This document shows positions 1-6,885 of a DNA stretch of 64,000 bases, one piece after another. The notes beneath the pieces are model-generated. The model was not told the DNA's origin and ran no database searches. It worked only from the letters and a program-made list of their open reading frames with translations. The stretch's first letter is position 1. Each line of letters opens with the position of its first letter. The position numbers and the translations under genes were made by a program. The stretch spans positions 1 to 64,000 of the forward strand of contig NZ_JAJAVB010000039.1 in assembly GCF_020615385.1 (NCBI RefSeq), in the 5' to 3' direction. The stretch comes from Jiella soli (GTDB lineage: Bacteria > Pseudomonadota > Alphaproteobacteria > Rhizobiales > Rhizobiaceae).

Positions 1-10
1 GTTCGTCGGC

Positions 11-39
11 TCAAGATCGCTCTCCGTTTGCGATCTTGA
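11..39. repeat. perfect 10-bp inverted repeat next to integrase remnant
   Basis: TCAAGATCGC at 11-20 is exactly complementary to GCGATCTTGA at 30-39, separated by 9 bases. No T-run follows, so it is a weak terminator candidate. It could equally be a recombinase or operator site beside the integrase fragment. No function can be assigned from the window alone. Confidence 0.5.
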
Positions 40-84
40 ATCAAATTCCAAGGTAAAACGGAATCCCTGAATGCAGACGCGACC

Positions 85-195
85 TAGAGCGCCGGGCGAA
101 GAAGTGGAAACCGGTTTTCGGCCAGCCGGCGCGTTGCCAAGGAGATCGAGAGCATCGAGCGATGCCGATTTGTCGCCCGATGCTCTAACAGCGAC
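85..195. repeat. rhizobial-type intergenic hairpin repeat
   Basis: The stretch holds GAAGTGGAAACCGGTTTTCG followed by a long imperfect hairpin whose arms begin GAGCATCGAGCGATG (about 149-163) and end CGCCCGATGCTC (about 175-186). From memory, similar non-coding sequences are scattered through Hyphomicrobiales genomes. This argues that the open frame starting at 71 is not coding until the ATG at 206. Confidence 0.45.
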
Positions 196-205
196 ATCCT
201 TCGAT

Positions 206-622
206 ATGGCCCGAGAGCCCCTCCCGAAATGGCTCGTTCGTCGCGGTGGTCGCATCCATTACGTGCGCCGCGTGCCCGGCCGCTACGCCCGTCTCGATCG
301 CCGCGTCTACGTTACGGCCTCATGCGAGACAGACGATGTCGGCAAGGCCCTGATCGCGCGCGACAGAATCAACGCGGCAACGGTAGCCTACTGGCGCGCG
401 CTCGCCCAAGGCGACGATCCCGACGCCAAGGCCCGATACCGTGCGGCGATCAATTATGCCCGGCTCGCGGGCTACGCCTACGAACCCTTCGACATCCTGC
501 GGGACGCGGGCGTCGACAGCCTGCTCGACCGGATCGCCTCGCTGGAGGCGGCGCTCGAAGAGCAGGCGGACCGCGCGCCGAAGCGATATGGCCTGCTGCC
601 GGTTTTTCGGACACCAGGTTAA
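206..622 (+). pseudogene. N-terminal fragment of a tyrosine recombinase (integrase)
   Basis: The readable part (about 128 residues of host sequence) has a basic, aromatic N-terminus with WLVRRGGRIHYVRRVPG, typical of the DUF6538-type start of phage or island integrases. The core-binding and catalytic R-H-R-Y domains are absent. An IS3 element enters after codon CGA at 584-586, and the last residues before the stop at 622 are IS-derived. The frame is open from 71, but 71-205 looks like an intergenic repeat, so the ATG at 206 is preferred. Removing the IS and one GATA copy puts TAG next in frame, so the gene may already have been truncated before insertion. The family call rests on the N-terminus only. 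Confidence 0.5.
589..615 (+). repeat. terminal inverted repeat of IS3 element (orfB end)
   Basis: This 27-bp end starts with TG and pairs with 1799-1825. The outermost 17 bases match exactly and the inner part has a few mismatches. It lies just outside the restored stop codon of orfB (TTA at 619-621 on the plus strand). Confidence 0.9.
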
Positions 623-1466
623 GCTAGCATAGCTTGCTCCTCGAACTCGACGGGGCTCAGATAGCCCAGTGTCGAGTGCCTTCGCGAGGGTTGTAGAAGC
701 GCTCGATGTAATCGAACACATCCGCCCTCGCGTCATCCCTCATCCTGTAGACTTTGCGGGCCGTGCGCTCGGTCTTCAGCGACGAGAAGAAGCTCTCCAT
801 CGCGGCATTGTCCCAGACGTTTCCCGACCGGCTCATCGAGCAGGTGATGCCGTGGTCGGCCATCAGGCGCTGGAACTGCTCACTGGTGTATTGCGATCCC
901 TGGCCGGAATGGTGCAGCAGACTATCGGGCTTGCCTCCGCGCCAGATCGCCACGATGAGGGCGTCGGTGACGAGCTGCGCCGTCATCTCCGCCTTCATCG
1001 CCCAGCCGACGACGCGCCGGGAGAACAGGTCGACGACGGCCGCAACGTAGAGCCATCCTTCGGCGGTCCAGATGTAGGTGAAGTCGGCCACCCACTTCTG
1101 GTTCGGTGCCGAAGCCTCGAAGGCGCGATCGAGGATATTGTCCGATACTGCCGCTCGCTCCCCGGTATCCTTCGGCAGCCCACGACGCCGAGGCCGAGCA
1201 CGCAGCCCGTTCTCCCGCATGAGCCTCTCGACACAATGCAGTCCGCAGGAAAGACCCTCGGCCAGCACGTCATGCCAGACACGGCGAGCGCCATAGGTTC
1301 GATCGCTGCTCTTGAAGCTGCGGTCGATCGCCGTCACCAGCACCTCATCGTGCCGGGAACGGGCACTGGGGCTGCGGTTGAGCCAGGCATGAAAGCCCGA
1401 GCGGGAGACATCCAGCGCGTCACACAGCCATGTCACCGCCAGATGCCCCGGTGCCTCGCAATGAAA
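619..1466 (-). pseudogene. IS3 transposase OrfB, two single-base frameshifts
   Basis: The longest intact stretch is 657-1436 and encodes a DDE integrase core. Visible motifs include WVADFTYI (first Asp), a VDLFSRRVVGW block and the NxxMESFFSSLKTE helix with the last Glu. The normal reading starts near ATG 1466 with MRFAFIARHRGIW and hits TGA at 1435 because one base is missing near 1438 (IWP-V-TW expected). A second missing base near 684 changes the usual FYNPRRRHSTLGYLSP ending into a premature stop at 657; restoring it extends the frame to 619. Both losses remove one G from a CGGC context on the plus strand, so assembly error is a real alternative to decay. Confidence 0.85.
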
Positions 1467-1473
1467 GCGAACC

Positions 1474-1764
1474 TCATATCGCTTCCCTCGCGAAGAAGGC
1501 TGCGGCCTTTTTTAGAATGTCGCGCTCCGCCTTGAGCTTCGCGACTTCCTTGCGCAGCCGGTCAATCTCCAATTGCTCCGGCTTCACCTGACCCTGGCCG
1601 GGAAACGCATGCTGCGGATCGGCCGATAGCTCGCGCACCCATTTGCGCAGAACATTCTCATGGAGATCCAGATCACGGGCAGCCTGCGCCACCGCAACGC
1701 TCCGTTCCTTCACCAATCTCACTGCCTCAAGCTTGAACTCTCGGCTGAACTTCCTTCTTCGCAT
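1474..1764 (-). CDS. IS3 transposase OrfA
   Basis: The protein has about 96 residues. It has an N-terminal helix-turn-helix (KFSREFKLEAVRLVKE, then LDLHENVLRKWVRE) that recognises the IS ends, followed by a heptad-rich helix (LEIDRLRKEVAKLKAERDIL) for multimerisation. ATG 1764 is chosen because GGAGAG lies just upstream, although the frame is open to a GTG at 1770. Near the 3' end, CTA-AAA-AAG provides the classic -1 slippage heptamer that would fuse it to OrfB; the downstream frame is broken here. Confidence 0.9.
   Translation of the reverse strand: MRRRKFSREFKLEAVRLVKERSVAVAQAARDLDLHENVLRKWVRELSADPQHAFPGQGQVKPEQLEIDRLRKEVAKLKAERDILKKAAAFFAREAI
1507..1513 (-). other. programmed -1 frameshift heptamer A AAA AAG
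   Basis: On the minus strand the orfA codons CTA AAA AAG contain the heptamer in the required phase. Slipping back one base gives KKGRSLLREGSDMRF, which enters the orfB frame as in other IS3 elements. Confidence 0.75.
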
Positions 1765-1798
1765 TCCCACTCTCCAGTTCCGTTAAACACCTTATCTC

Positions 1799-1825
1799 GG
1801 TGTCCACGAAACCGGCAGCAGGCCA
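1799..1825 (-). repeat. terminal inverted repeat of IS3 element (orfA end)
   Basis: This is the partner of 589-615. It ends in CA and is followed directly by the GATA target-site copy at 1826-1829. The orfA promoter is expected between this repeat and the ATG at 1764. Confidence 0.9.
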
Positions 1826-1866
1826 GATAGGCGAAATCCTCCGCAGGCGCCCGACCCAGCTTGATC

Positions 1867-1887
1867 GTCCGGGACATGATCCCGGAC
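1867..1887. repeat. 8-bp perfect inverted repeat in IS-flanking DNA
   Basis: GTCCGGGA (1867-1874) and TCCCGGAC (1880-1887) flank CATGA. The 153 bases from the IS end to 1978 contain no convincing gene. The hairpin may be a terminator for the minus-strand gene ending at 1979 or part of a decayed island boundary. Confidence 0.4.
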
Positions 1888-1978
1888 GGCGTAGGACCCT
1901 CTCCAATAAGCGCGCCCTCGCCGAACCGGATTCCTCTCAAGCCATCATCCGAAAAGGCGCATCACGGCCGATGAAGCC

Positions 1979-3061
1979 TCATGGTAGAACCAGACTGTCG
2001 CCGATGCGCAGTGTTCGTGCGTCGATGCGGCCCGCGGCGGCCTTGCGGAAGCGTCGCGCCGGCGCTTCCCGCGGTTCTGGTGACAGCGCAAACGTTCCCC
2101 AGTGAATGCCGATCGCCACGGCCGCACGGACGTCCTGGACGAGCCGGACGGCGTCCTCCGGCGAAATATGCATATCACCGACGAAATAATGGGGCTCGGA
2201 GGCGCCGATCGGAACAAGCACCAGATCATAGGGACCTCGCTGGCACCCTATCCTCTTGAAGACCGGGCCGTATGCCGTGTCTCCGACGAACAGGACGCGC
2301 CGCGAGCGCGTGCGAAATTCCCAGGAAACCGCCCCCCCATCGACGATTCCGACGATGTTTCGGCGCGTGGCGTGAAGAGCTGGAAGCGCGGTGAAGACGA
2401 CACGCCCAAGTTGTGAGGAGCTTCCCACCGCGACTTCCCTGACGCGCTGGAAGCCCGCTGCCCGAGCCAGATGTCCGAGCCTTTCCGGCAGGAAGATGGT
2501 GGCCTTGGGAAAGCGGCTGGCGATTGCCCTCAGGGACGGCTCGTGGAGGTGATCGTAGTCGCCATGCGAGATGACGACCGCATCGAGCTGAGGCAAGTTC
2601 GCTGTGCGGTCTTGACGTCGCACAAGGATCGGCGGCAGCGGGCTAGCAAGCGAAGCGCCGTCCGCCAGAACAGGGTCCGTGAGGATCCTCACTCCTCCCA
2701 CGTCCAGCAACATCGACGAATGGCCGAGCCAAGTCGCGCGGACGGTTCCATTGCGCCGAGAGGATCGGGATCGTTCGTCGGAGACGGGGGCGTCGTTCGT
2801 CGGCCCACCGTCGAGCGCATAGACGCCGGAAAGAATGCAGAGGCTGTGGATGGCGAGGCCGAGACTGCGTATCGGCTCCGGCGCCAGAGACTCGTCCGTC
2901 AAAGGCTCGAGAGGCGAAGACGAGGGGGTTGTGAGGCAGCCGGCGAGCGAGAGGCTCAAAACAACGAGCGCACATAGGCTGATGCGATGTCGGCAGATCA
3001 CACAGTCTCCACTTTTGGAGATGTCGACCGACCGACAGGCAAGCCTGCGCTTGGTCGACAT
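1979..3061 (-). CDS. MBL-fold metallohydrolase lipoprotein (NAPE-PLD-like)
   Basis: The protein has 360 residues from the first ATG. A lipobox (LSLAGC, Cys42) predicts lipid anchoring after a long n-region; a GTG at 3001 with GGAG upstream would give a more usual signal peptide and may be the true start. The body is a metallo-beta-lactamase fold of the type related to N-acyl-phosphatidylethanolamine phospholipase D, with WLGHSSMLL, TDPVL, GDTAYG and HWGTF blocks. The zinc motif reads HGDYDH (166-171) instead of the usual HxHxDH, so the second His ligand is Asp. The substrate is unknown. Only 22 bases separate it from the upstream DUF302 gene. Confidence 0.75.
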   Translation of the reverse strand: MSTKRRLACRSVDISKSGDCVICRHRISLCALVVLSLSLAGCLTTPSSSPLEPLTDESLAPEPIRSLGLAIHSLCILSGVYALDGGPTNDAPVSDERSRSSRRNGTVRATWLGHSSMLLDVGGVRILTDPVLADGASLASPLPPILVRRQDRTANLPQLDAVVISHGDYDHLHEPSLRAIASRFPKATIFLPERLGHLARAAGFQRVREVAVGSSSQLGRVVFTALPALHATRRNIVGIVDGGAVSWEFRTRSRRVLFVGDTAYGPVFKRIGCQRGPYDLVLVPIGASEPHYFVGDMHISPEDAVRLVQDVRAAVAIGIHWGTFALSPEPREAPARRFRKAAAGRIDARTLRIGDSLVLP

Positions 3062-3083
3062 CCACTATCGTGTTCCAGACATC

Positions 3084-3473
3084 TCAAAGCGCCGCGATGA
3101 CTTCCTGCAACCGGCCCCGCACCTGCTGGGCCACGTCCCCCAGCCCCGGGTTCCCGACCGCCTGCATGGAGGCGACCGGATCGACGGCCGCGACCTCGAC
3201 GGAGCCGCCGTCAGTCTCCTGCACGATGACGTTGCAGGGCAGCATGGTGCCGATCTTGTCCTCCTGCTGAAGCGCCCGATGCGCAAGCTCGGGATTGCAT
3301 GCTCCGAGAATGCGGTAGTTCCGGAAATCGACGCCGAGCTTCTTCTTCATCGTGGCGCGGACATCGATCTCCGTCAAGACTCCGAAGCCGTGCTCCTTCA
3401 GCGCCTCGGTCGTGCGGGCGACAGCATCGTCGAAGGCGACGCCGGAAAGGGTCTTGGCGAAGTAGTAGGCCAT
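3084..3473 (-). CDS. DUF302 family protein
   Basis: This small soluble protein of 129 residues has no signal peptide. DUF302 hallmarks are the N-terminal FDDAVARTTEALKEHGFGVLTEIDV segment (quoted in part: EALKEHGFGVLTEID), the RILGACNP centre and the MLPCNVIVQE strand. ATG 3473 is preceded by GAGGAGACAAACC, a strong ribosome-binding site, so the longer open frame to 3683 is rejected. DUF302 proteins often sit beside metal or redox-stress genes, as here with EF-hand and copper genes; the biochemical role is not known. It is 245 bases downstream of the EF-hand gene and probably co-transcribed with it. Confidence 0.85.
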   Translation of the reverse strand: MAYYFAKTLSGVAFDDAVARTTEALKEHGFGVLTEIDVRATMKKKLGVDFRNYRILGACNPELAHRALQQEDKIGTMLPCNVIVQETDGGSVEVAAVDPVASMQAVGNPGLGDVAQQVRGRLQEVIAAL

Positions 3474-3717
3474 GGTTTGTCTCCTCTGTCGGGGATGCCG
3501 TCGAAGGTGGCAGCCGGCGACTGGCGCAGCGGAGCACGCTTTACTCCTGCGGCCCGATTGCCGGTGGCGTCGCCGAAGCATGCCGCGGCCCCGCGGGCTC
3601 CTCCGGCAATTTGAATGCGCCCGTGGTCGCGCGCGGGCGACACGCGGCATCGGCCGCAGCTCGCACACGGCGGCGACGGGCACGGAGGGGCCGGCGGCCG
3701 GCCCCTCCTCCGCTCGG
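3474..3717. other. intergenic stretch, no gene seen
   Basis: These 244 bases separate the EF-hand gene from the DUF302 gene on the minus strand. All frames here are low-quality, arginine-rich shadows. No terminator or repeat was identified beyond the ribosome-binding site of the DUF302 gene. Confidence 0.5.
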
Positions 3718-4137
3718 CTACTTGTCGTCGGCGTTGCGGCTCGAGCGGGGTCCGAGTTCGTCCATCTCGATCTGACCGTCGCCGTTCGCGTCGAGATAGT
3801 CGAACATGCGCTTGTGCATCGACTGGAACTCGTCCAGCGACAGCTTCCCGTCGCTGTTGGTGTCCATCATGATGATCATCATCTGCGGCCCCATCATGCC
3901 GCGCCCCATCATCATGCCGGGGCCCATCATGCCAGGGCCCCAGTCGTCGTCGCCCATCATGCCGGGCCCCATGCCCCAGCGACCGCCCCACGGCATCCGT
4001 CCATAGGGACGCCCGTCCTGGTTTTGGGCGTTCGGGCCGCCGGTGCCGCCCATCATCTGGCCCTGCTGGGCATGGGCGGCGACGAGGCCGCCCGCGAGGA
4101 CGGCGGCGGAAAGGGCGAGGATCGAAAGCTTCTTCAT
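3718..4137 (-). CDS. secreted Met-rich EF-hand protein
   Basis: The protein has 139 residues. Residues 1-23 form a signal peptide ending AHA. A Gly/Met/Pro-rich segment with repeated GPGMMG units (about 28-85) follows, then two canonical EF-hand loops, DTNSDGKLSLDEF and DANGDGQIEMDEL, each with Asp/Asn at positions 1, 3 and 5 and Glu or Asp at 12. It should bind calcium in the periplasm. The Met-rich segment could also bind copper or silver, which would fit the copper genes upstream (inference). The start is supported by GAGACTGAC just before the ATG. It lies 35 bases after the small secreted hypothetical gene, probably in one operon. Confidence 0.85.
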   Translation of the reverse strand: MKKLSILALSAAVLAGGLVAAHAQQGQMMGGTGGPNAQNQDGRPYGRMPWGGRWGMGPGMMGDDDWGPGMMGPGMMMGRGMMGPQMMIIMMDTNSDGKLSLDEFQSMHKRMFDYLDANGDGQIEMDELGPRSSRNADDK

Positions 4138-4172
4138 GTCAGTCTCCTGTGTGCCGGGAATGCGGATTCGCT

Positions 4173-4610
4173 TCACGCGCTCCCGTTCGAAGTTGGGTCT
4201 GAATGCCGCAAAAGGTCGCGGCGCCTGGCTTGGTTGGTCCGCGGCGGCGGCCCTTCGGGAGCCCGGACGAAGTCGCACCACGCGGCGGCCGCCGGTGTCG
4301 GCCAGGATCCGGGGTCGGTCTGCTGGAGGAGCTGGAAAATCGGAGACGGGAGAAAGGGATAGCAGGCGAAGTGGCCAGGTCGGCCGAGGCAGTCGGACGT
4401 TGCCGCACCTCGGCGGCAGTGCACCGTGCCCCCCGAGACCATCGGCCCCTCCTGCACGCTGCATGCCGCCATGGTCGCCGCCGAGGCAGGCGCCATGGGC
4501 GTGAAGGCGACGACGAACGCCGCCGCCACGGCAAAGACGGCGAGCCGCCACAGCCATGGCCTCATCGCGCTGTTCAAGTCCGGGTGCCGGTCGAGCATCC
4601 CTGCCCCCAT
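4173..4610 (-). CDS. small secreted hypothetical protein
   Basis: Up to 145 residues. From the internal ATG at 4565 it has a clear signal peptide (MRPWLWRLAVFAVAAAF to PASA); upstream ATGs at 4598 and 4610 are also possible and the start is uncertain. The mature part has four or five cysteines (ACSVQEG, VHCRRG, SDCLG, FACYP), suggesting an oxidised periplasmic fold, then a basic Pro-rich tail. No family was recognised. It leads the EF-hand gene by 35 bases. It may be real because of the signal peptide and spacing, but there is no homology support. Confidence 0.45.
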   Translation of the reverse strand: MGAGMLDRHPDLNSAMRPWLWRLAVFAVAAAFVVAFTPMAPASAATMAACSVQEGPMVSGGTVHCRRGAATSDCLGRPGHFACYPFLPSPIFQLLQQTDPGSWPTPAAAAWCDFVRAPEGPPPRTNQARRRDLLRHSDPTSNGSA

Positions 4611-5165
4611 ACATTAGTTTCGCTGCATATGAGGTGGCGCAACCAAGCCTGCCCCGCAACCCCTCCCGGCCTGGGAATTGTTACGGATGTGCCGACCTGG
4701 GTGATCGATCGTAGGTCGCCGATGGGCCGTCATCCTGCAGTCCTCCGGTCGTTCGCCCTCGTGCGGACGACCGGCTTCGGCTGGTCGGCGACCGGCCAAG
4801 GCGCCATTGTCATCGGGCATACGGCCATCGCCGACACACTGCACGCGGCGGCCGGTCCGGGCACTCCCGGGGCTGCAGGCAGCAATTGCTGCAGATCAGA
4901 TCTTGTGAAGGACAATTCCTCGCTGGCTGGTGCGCTGAGCGGAGAGCCTTCCGTCCGGGGCAAGCGGCCGAACGGGATACCACACCACGGGCGCCGCGCA
5001 ATGTGAGACCGCAGGCAAGGCCTCACCGGTTCCTTTATGCACCCTGAGGCCGACCATCGCCTTCAGCCGGCCGATGCCGCGCCCCATTGAAAGATCTGCA
5101 GCGACGCAGATGAGAAGACCCGGCGAGACACCCCTGACGATGCAGGTCTTCAGGAGGACTTTCAT
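4611..5165. other. gene-poor stretch
   Basis: About 550 bases lie between the small secreted gene and the chloride-channel remnant. Open frames are short, overlapping and without recognisable motifs or good ribosome-binding sites. The region probably contains the promoter of the minus-strand secreted/EF-hand operon near 4611-4730, but no clear -35/-10 pair was picked. Confidence 0.4.
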
Positions 5166-5445
5166 TCAGGCGCAGAGCCCGTGCCGAGCACGAGACTCCG
5201 ATCGACAGCAATGCTTCCCGCGAAAGGACCGCCGGTTCGGCCCGCGTGCAGGCGATCGCCGTCGCAAGGCCCGCGCCGGTGAACGGCGCGCCGAACGCGG
5301 GAGCCAATCCGACGACCGCCCCGAGCGACGGCATGAGCGCGAGCACTCGGCGATCCCTCTCCTGGCAATCGGCGCCGGCCAAATGGTCACCGCTGGCTCC
5401 GGAAACCTCGATATCGATGTCCTTCGGTTCGTCTCCCGGGACAAC
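5166..5445 (-). pseudogene. remnant of a ClC-type chloride channel
   Basis: Two minus-strand frames together resemble the selectivity-filter part of ClC channels. One frame gives EPAVTIWPAPIARRGIAE (compare the family GREGP-x-VxIGAA block). The other gives ERDRRVLALMPSLGAVVG then APAFGAPFTGAGLA (compare ERDRRxLxAxGAAAGxAAAFxAPxxG). A frame change is needed between them, and both ends of a normal protein of more than 400 residues are missing. It follows the complex I-like operon directly, so it may be the scar of a former last gene. The match is by eye and moderate. Confidence 0.4.
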
Positions 5446-5465
5446 GTCGCAATGGCGGCATAAGG

Positions 5466-6884
5466 TCAAATGGGGAGAACAGCCACTTCCATAAGCGGAC
5501 CGAGTATGAGGCCTGCGAGAATCCCGGTCGCCAGAACGGCGGCAAGGCAGATCCAGAGAGCAACCGCAGACCACGATCCCAGTCGGTGCACCACTCCGGC
5601 GGGCTCGCGAAAGATCATCGGCGCGACGAAGCGCAGATAATACACGAGCGAGAGTACGGTGTTGAACAGTGCGGCGACTGCCAGCCAGGCATAGCCGCCG
5701 TCGATCGTTGCGAGAAACAGCTCCAGTTTGCCGACGAAGCCGCCGAGCGGAGGGATGCCGACCAGCGACAGAAAGGCGACGGTGAGCGCGATCGCGGCGA
5801 AAGGCGCGGATTTGGCGAGGCCGGCATAGTCGCTCCGGTCGGAGCGGCCTCGCAGATCAGTGACGGCCGCGAAGGCGGTGAGATTGGCCGCGGTGTAACC
5901 GGCGAGGAAGATAATCAGGGCCGGAAACGCCTGGTCGCTGAGCCCTGCAACCGTCACCGCCATGAGCAGGTAGCCGGCCTGGCTGATCGAGGACCAGCCG
6001 AGCATGCGCCGTAAGTCGTCCTGCCACAGGGCCGCGAGATTGCCGAGGGTCATGGTGATGACGGCAAGCGTGGCGATGAGTGGCCGGATGGCGAAACCCG
6101 TCTCGGGAAAGAGCGAGACAAGCCGGGCGAGCGCGATCGCCGCCCCGATCTTCGGTGCGACGGTCAGGAAGGCGGCGGAAGGAGCCGGTGCGCCTTCGGC
6201 GACATCCGGCAGCCAGGCATGGGCGGGCGCGGCGCCGATCTTGTAGGCCATGCCGATCGCGACGAGGCCGAGGCCGGCGAGGAGAAGCGGCGACGACTTT
6301 TGGGTGGCGAGGACCGCCTCCATCTCGCCGAAACCCGGCCCGCCAAGCATGCCGATCATGAAGGTTGCGCCGAGGGCGAGCGCGGTGTTCGCCAGTGCGC
6401 CGACGAGGAAGTATTTCATCCCCGCCTCCACCGAAAGCGCCCAGTCACGGTGATAAGCTGCGAGTACATAGCCCGTGGCGGACGAAAGGAGGACGCCGAT
6501 CAGGACGAGAAGCAGATCCAGCGCCCCCGCGAGCACCATCGCGCCGAGCGCAGAGAACAGGAGCATGGCGTAGTATTCGCCGTGCCGTTGATCGGCCGCA
6601 AACCAGCGCGGGGACAGAAGCACTGTGACAGCGGTGACGAAGAGGATGAGAAGCCGGCCCTCAATGCTCACCATGTCCAGCGCGTAGGTCGCAGAAAAGG
6701 TCGTGCGAGCGTCGCTATTCGCCTGGACGAAAAGGAAGATCGCCGCGATGGCGAGGCCCGCGAGCGCTACCGGTGCGCCCGTCCATTGCAGGCGGCGCGG
6801 CAGGAAACTTGCAAGAAGGACGATGGAGACTGCCGTCAGCAGGACGGCGATCTCCGGCAGAATGTCTCCAAGCGGCATCGCCAT
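5466..6884 (-). CDS. nuoN: complex I-like antiporter subunit NuoN
   Basis: The membrane protein has 472 residues and about 14 predicted helices, homologous to NuoN and the MrpA/D antiporter family. The mid-membrane lysine block is present (GMAYKIGAAPAHAWLPDV, Lys215; APKIG later). The TM5 glutamate seen in canonical NuoN (GxELxS) is apparently replaced: the equivalent segment reads LIGVLLSS, with Leu132 at that place. It is the last gene of the operon, with its start only 1 base after the nuoM stop. In complex I this subunit forms one of three proton half-channel units; here it belongs to a module without recognisable redox subunits. Confidence 0.92.
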   Translation of the reverse strand: MAMPLGDILPEIAVLLTAVSIVLLASFLPRRLQWTGAPVALAGLAIAAIFLFVQANSDARTTFSATYALDMVSIEGRLLILFVTAVTVLLSPRWFAADQRHGEYYAMLLFSALGAMVLAGALDLLLVLIGVLLSSATGYVLAAYHRDWALSVEAGMKYFLVGALANTALALGATFMIGMLGGPGFGEMEAVLATQKSSPLLLAGLGLVAIGMAYKIGAAPAHAWLPDVAEGAPAPSAAFLTVAPKIGAAIALARLVSLFPETGFAIRPLIATLAVITMTLGNLAALWQDDLRRMLGWSSISQAGYLLMAVTVAGLSDQAFPALIIFLAGYTAANLTAFAAVTDLRGRSDRSDYAGLAKSAPFAAIALTVAFLSLVGIPPLGGFVGKLELFLATIDGGYAWLAVAALFNTVLSLVYYLRFVAPMIFREPAGVVHRLGSWSAVALWICLAAVLATGILAGLILGPLMEVAVLPI

Positions 6885-6885
6885 G

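Larger units (their letters stand above)
589..1825 (-). mobile_element. IS3-family insertion sequence, complete but frameshifted
   Basis: The 1237-bp element begins TGGCCTGCTGCCGG and ends with its complement CCGGCAGCAGGCCA. It is flanked by a 4-bp direct repeat GATA (585-588 and 1826-1829), the target duplication. It encodes OrfA (HTH plus leucine-zipper-like helix) and OrfB (DDE integrase) on the minus strand, with an A-AAA-AAG slippery site between them (1513 down to 1507). OrfB carries two apparent single-base deletions, so this copy is probably not autonomously active. Ends, size and gene order fit IS3; the subgroup was not determined. Confidence 0.92.

Noticed and set aside
71-205. Extension of the integrase fragment to ATG 71
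   Set aside because: This DNA looks like a rhizobial intergenic hairpin repeat and the encoded residues do not resemble an integrase start.
1719-1940. 73-residue minus-strand frame spanning the IS end
   Set aside because: It runs across the inverted repeat and has no recognisable domain; it may preserve a few codons of an older gene but cannot be supported.
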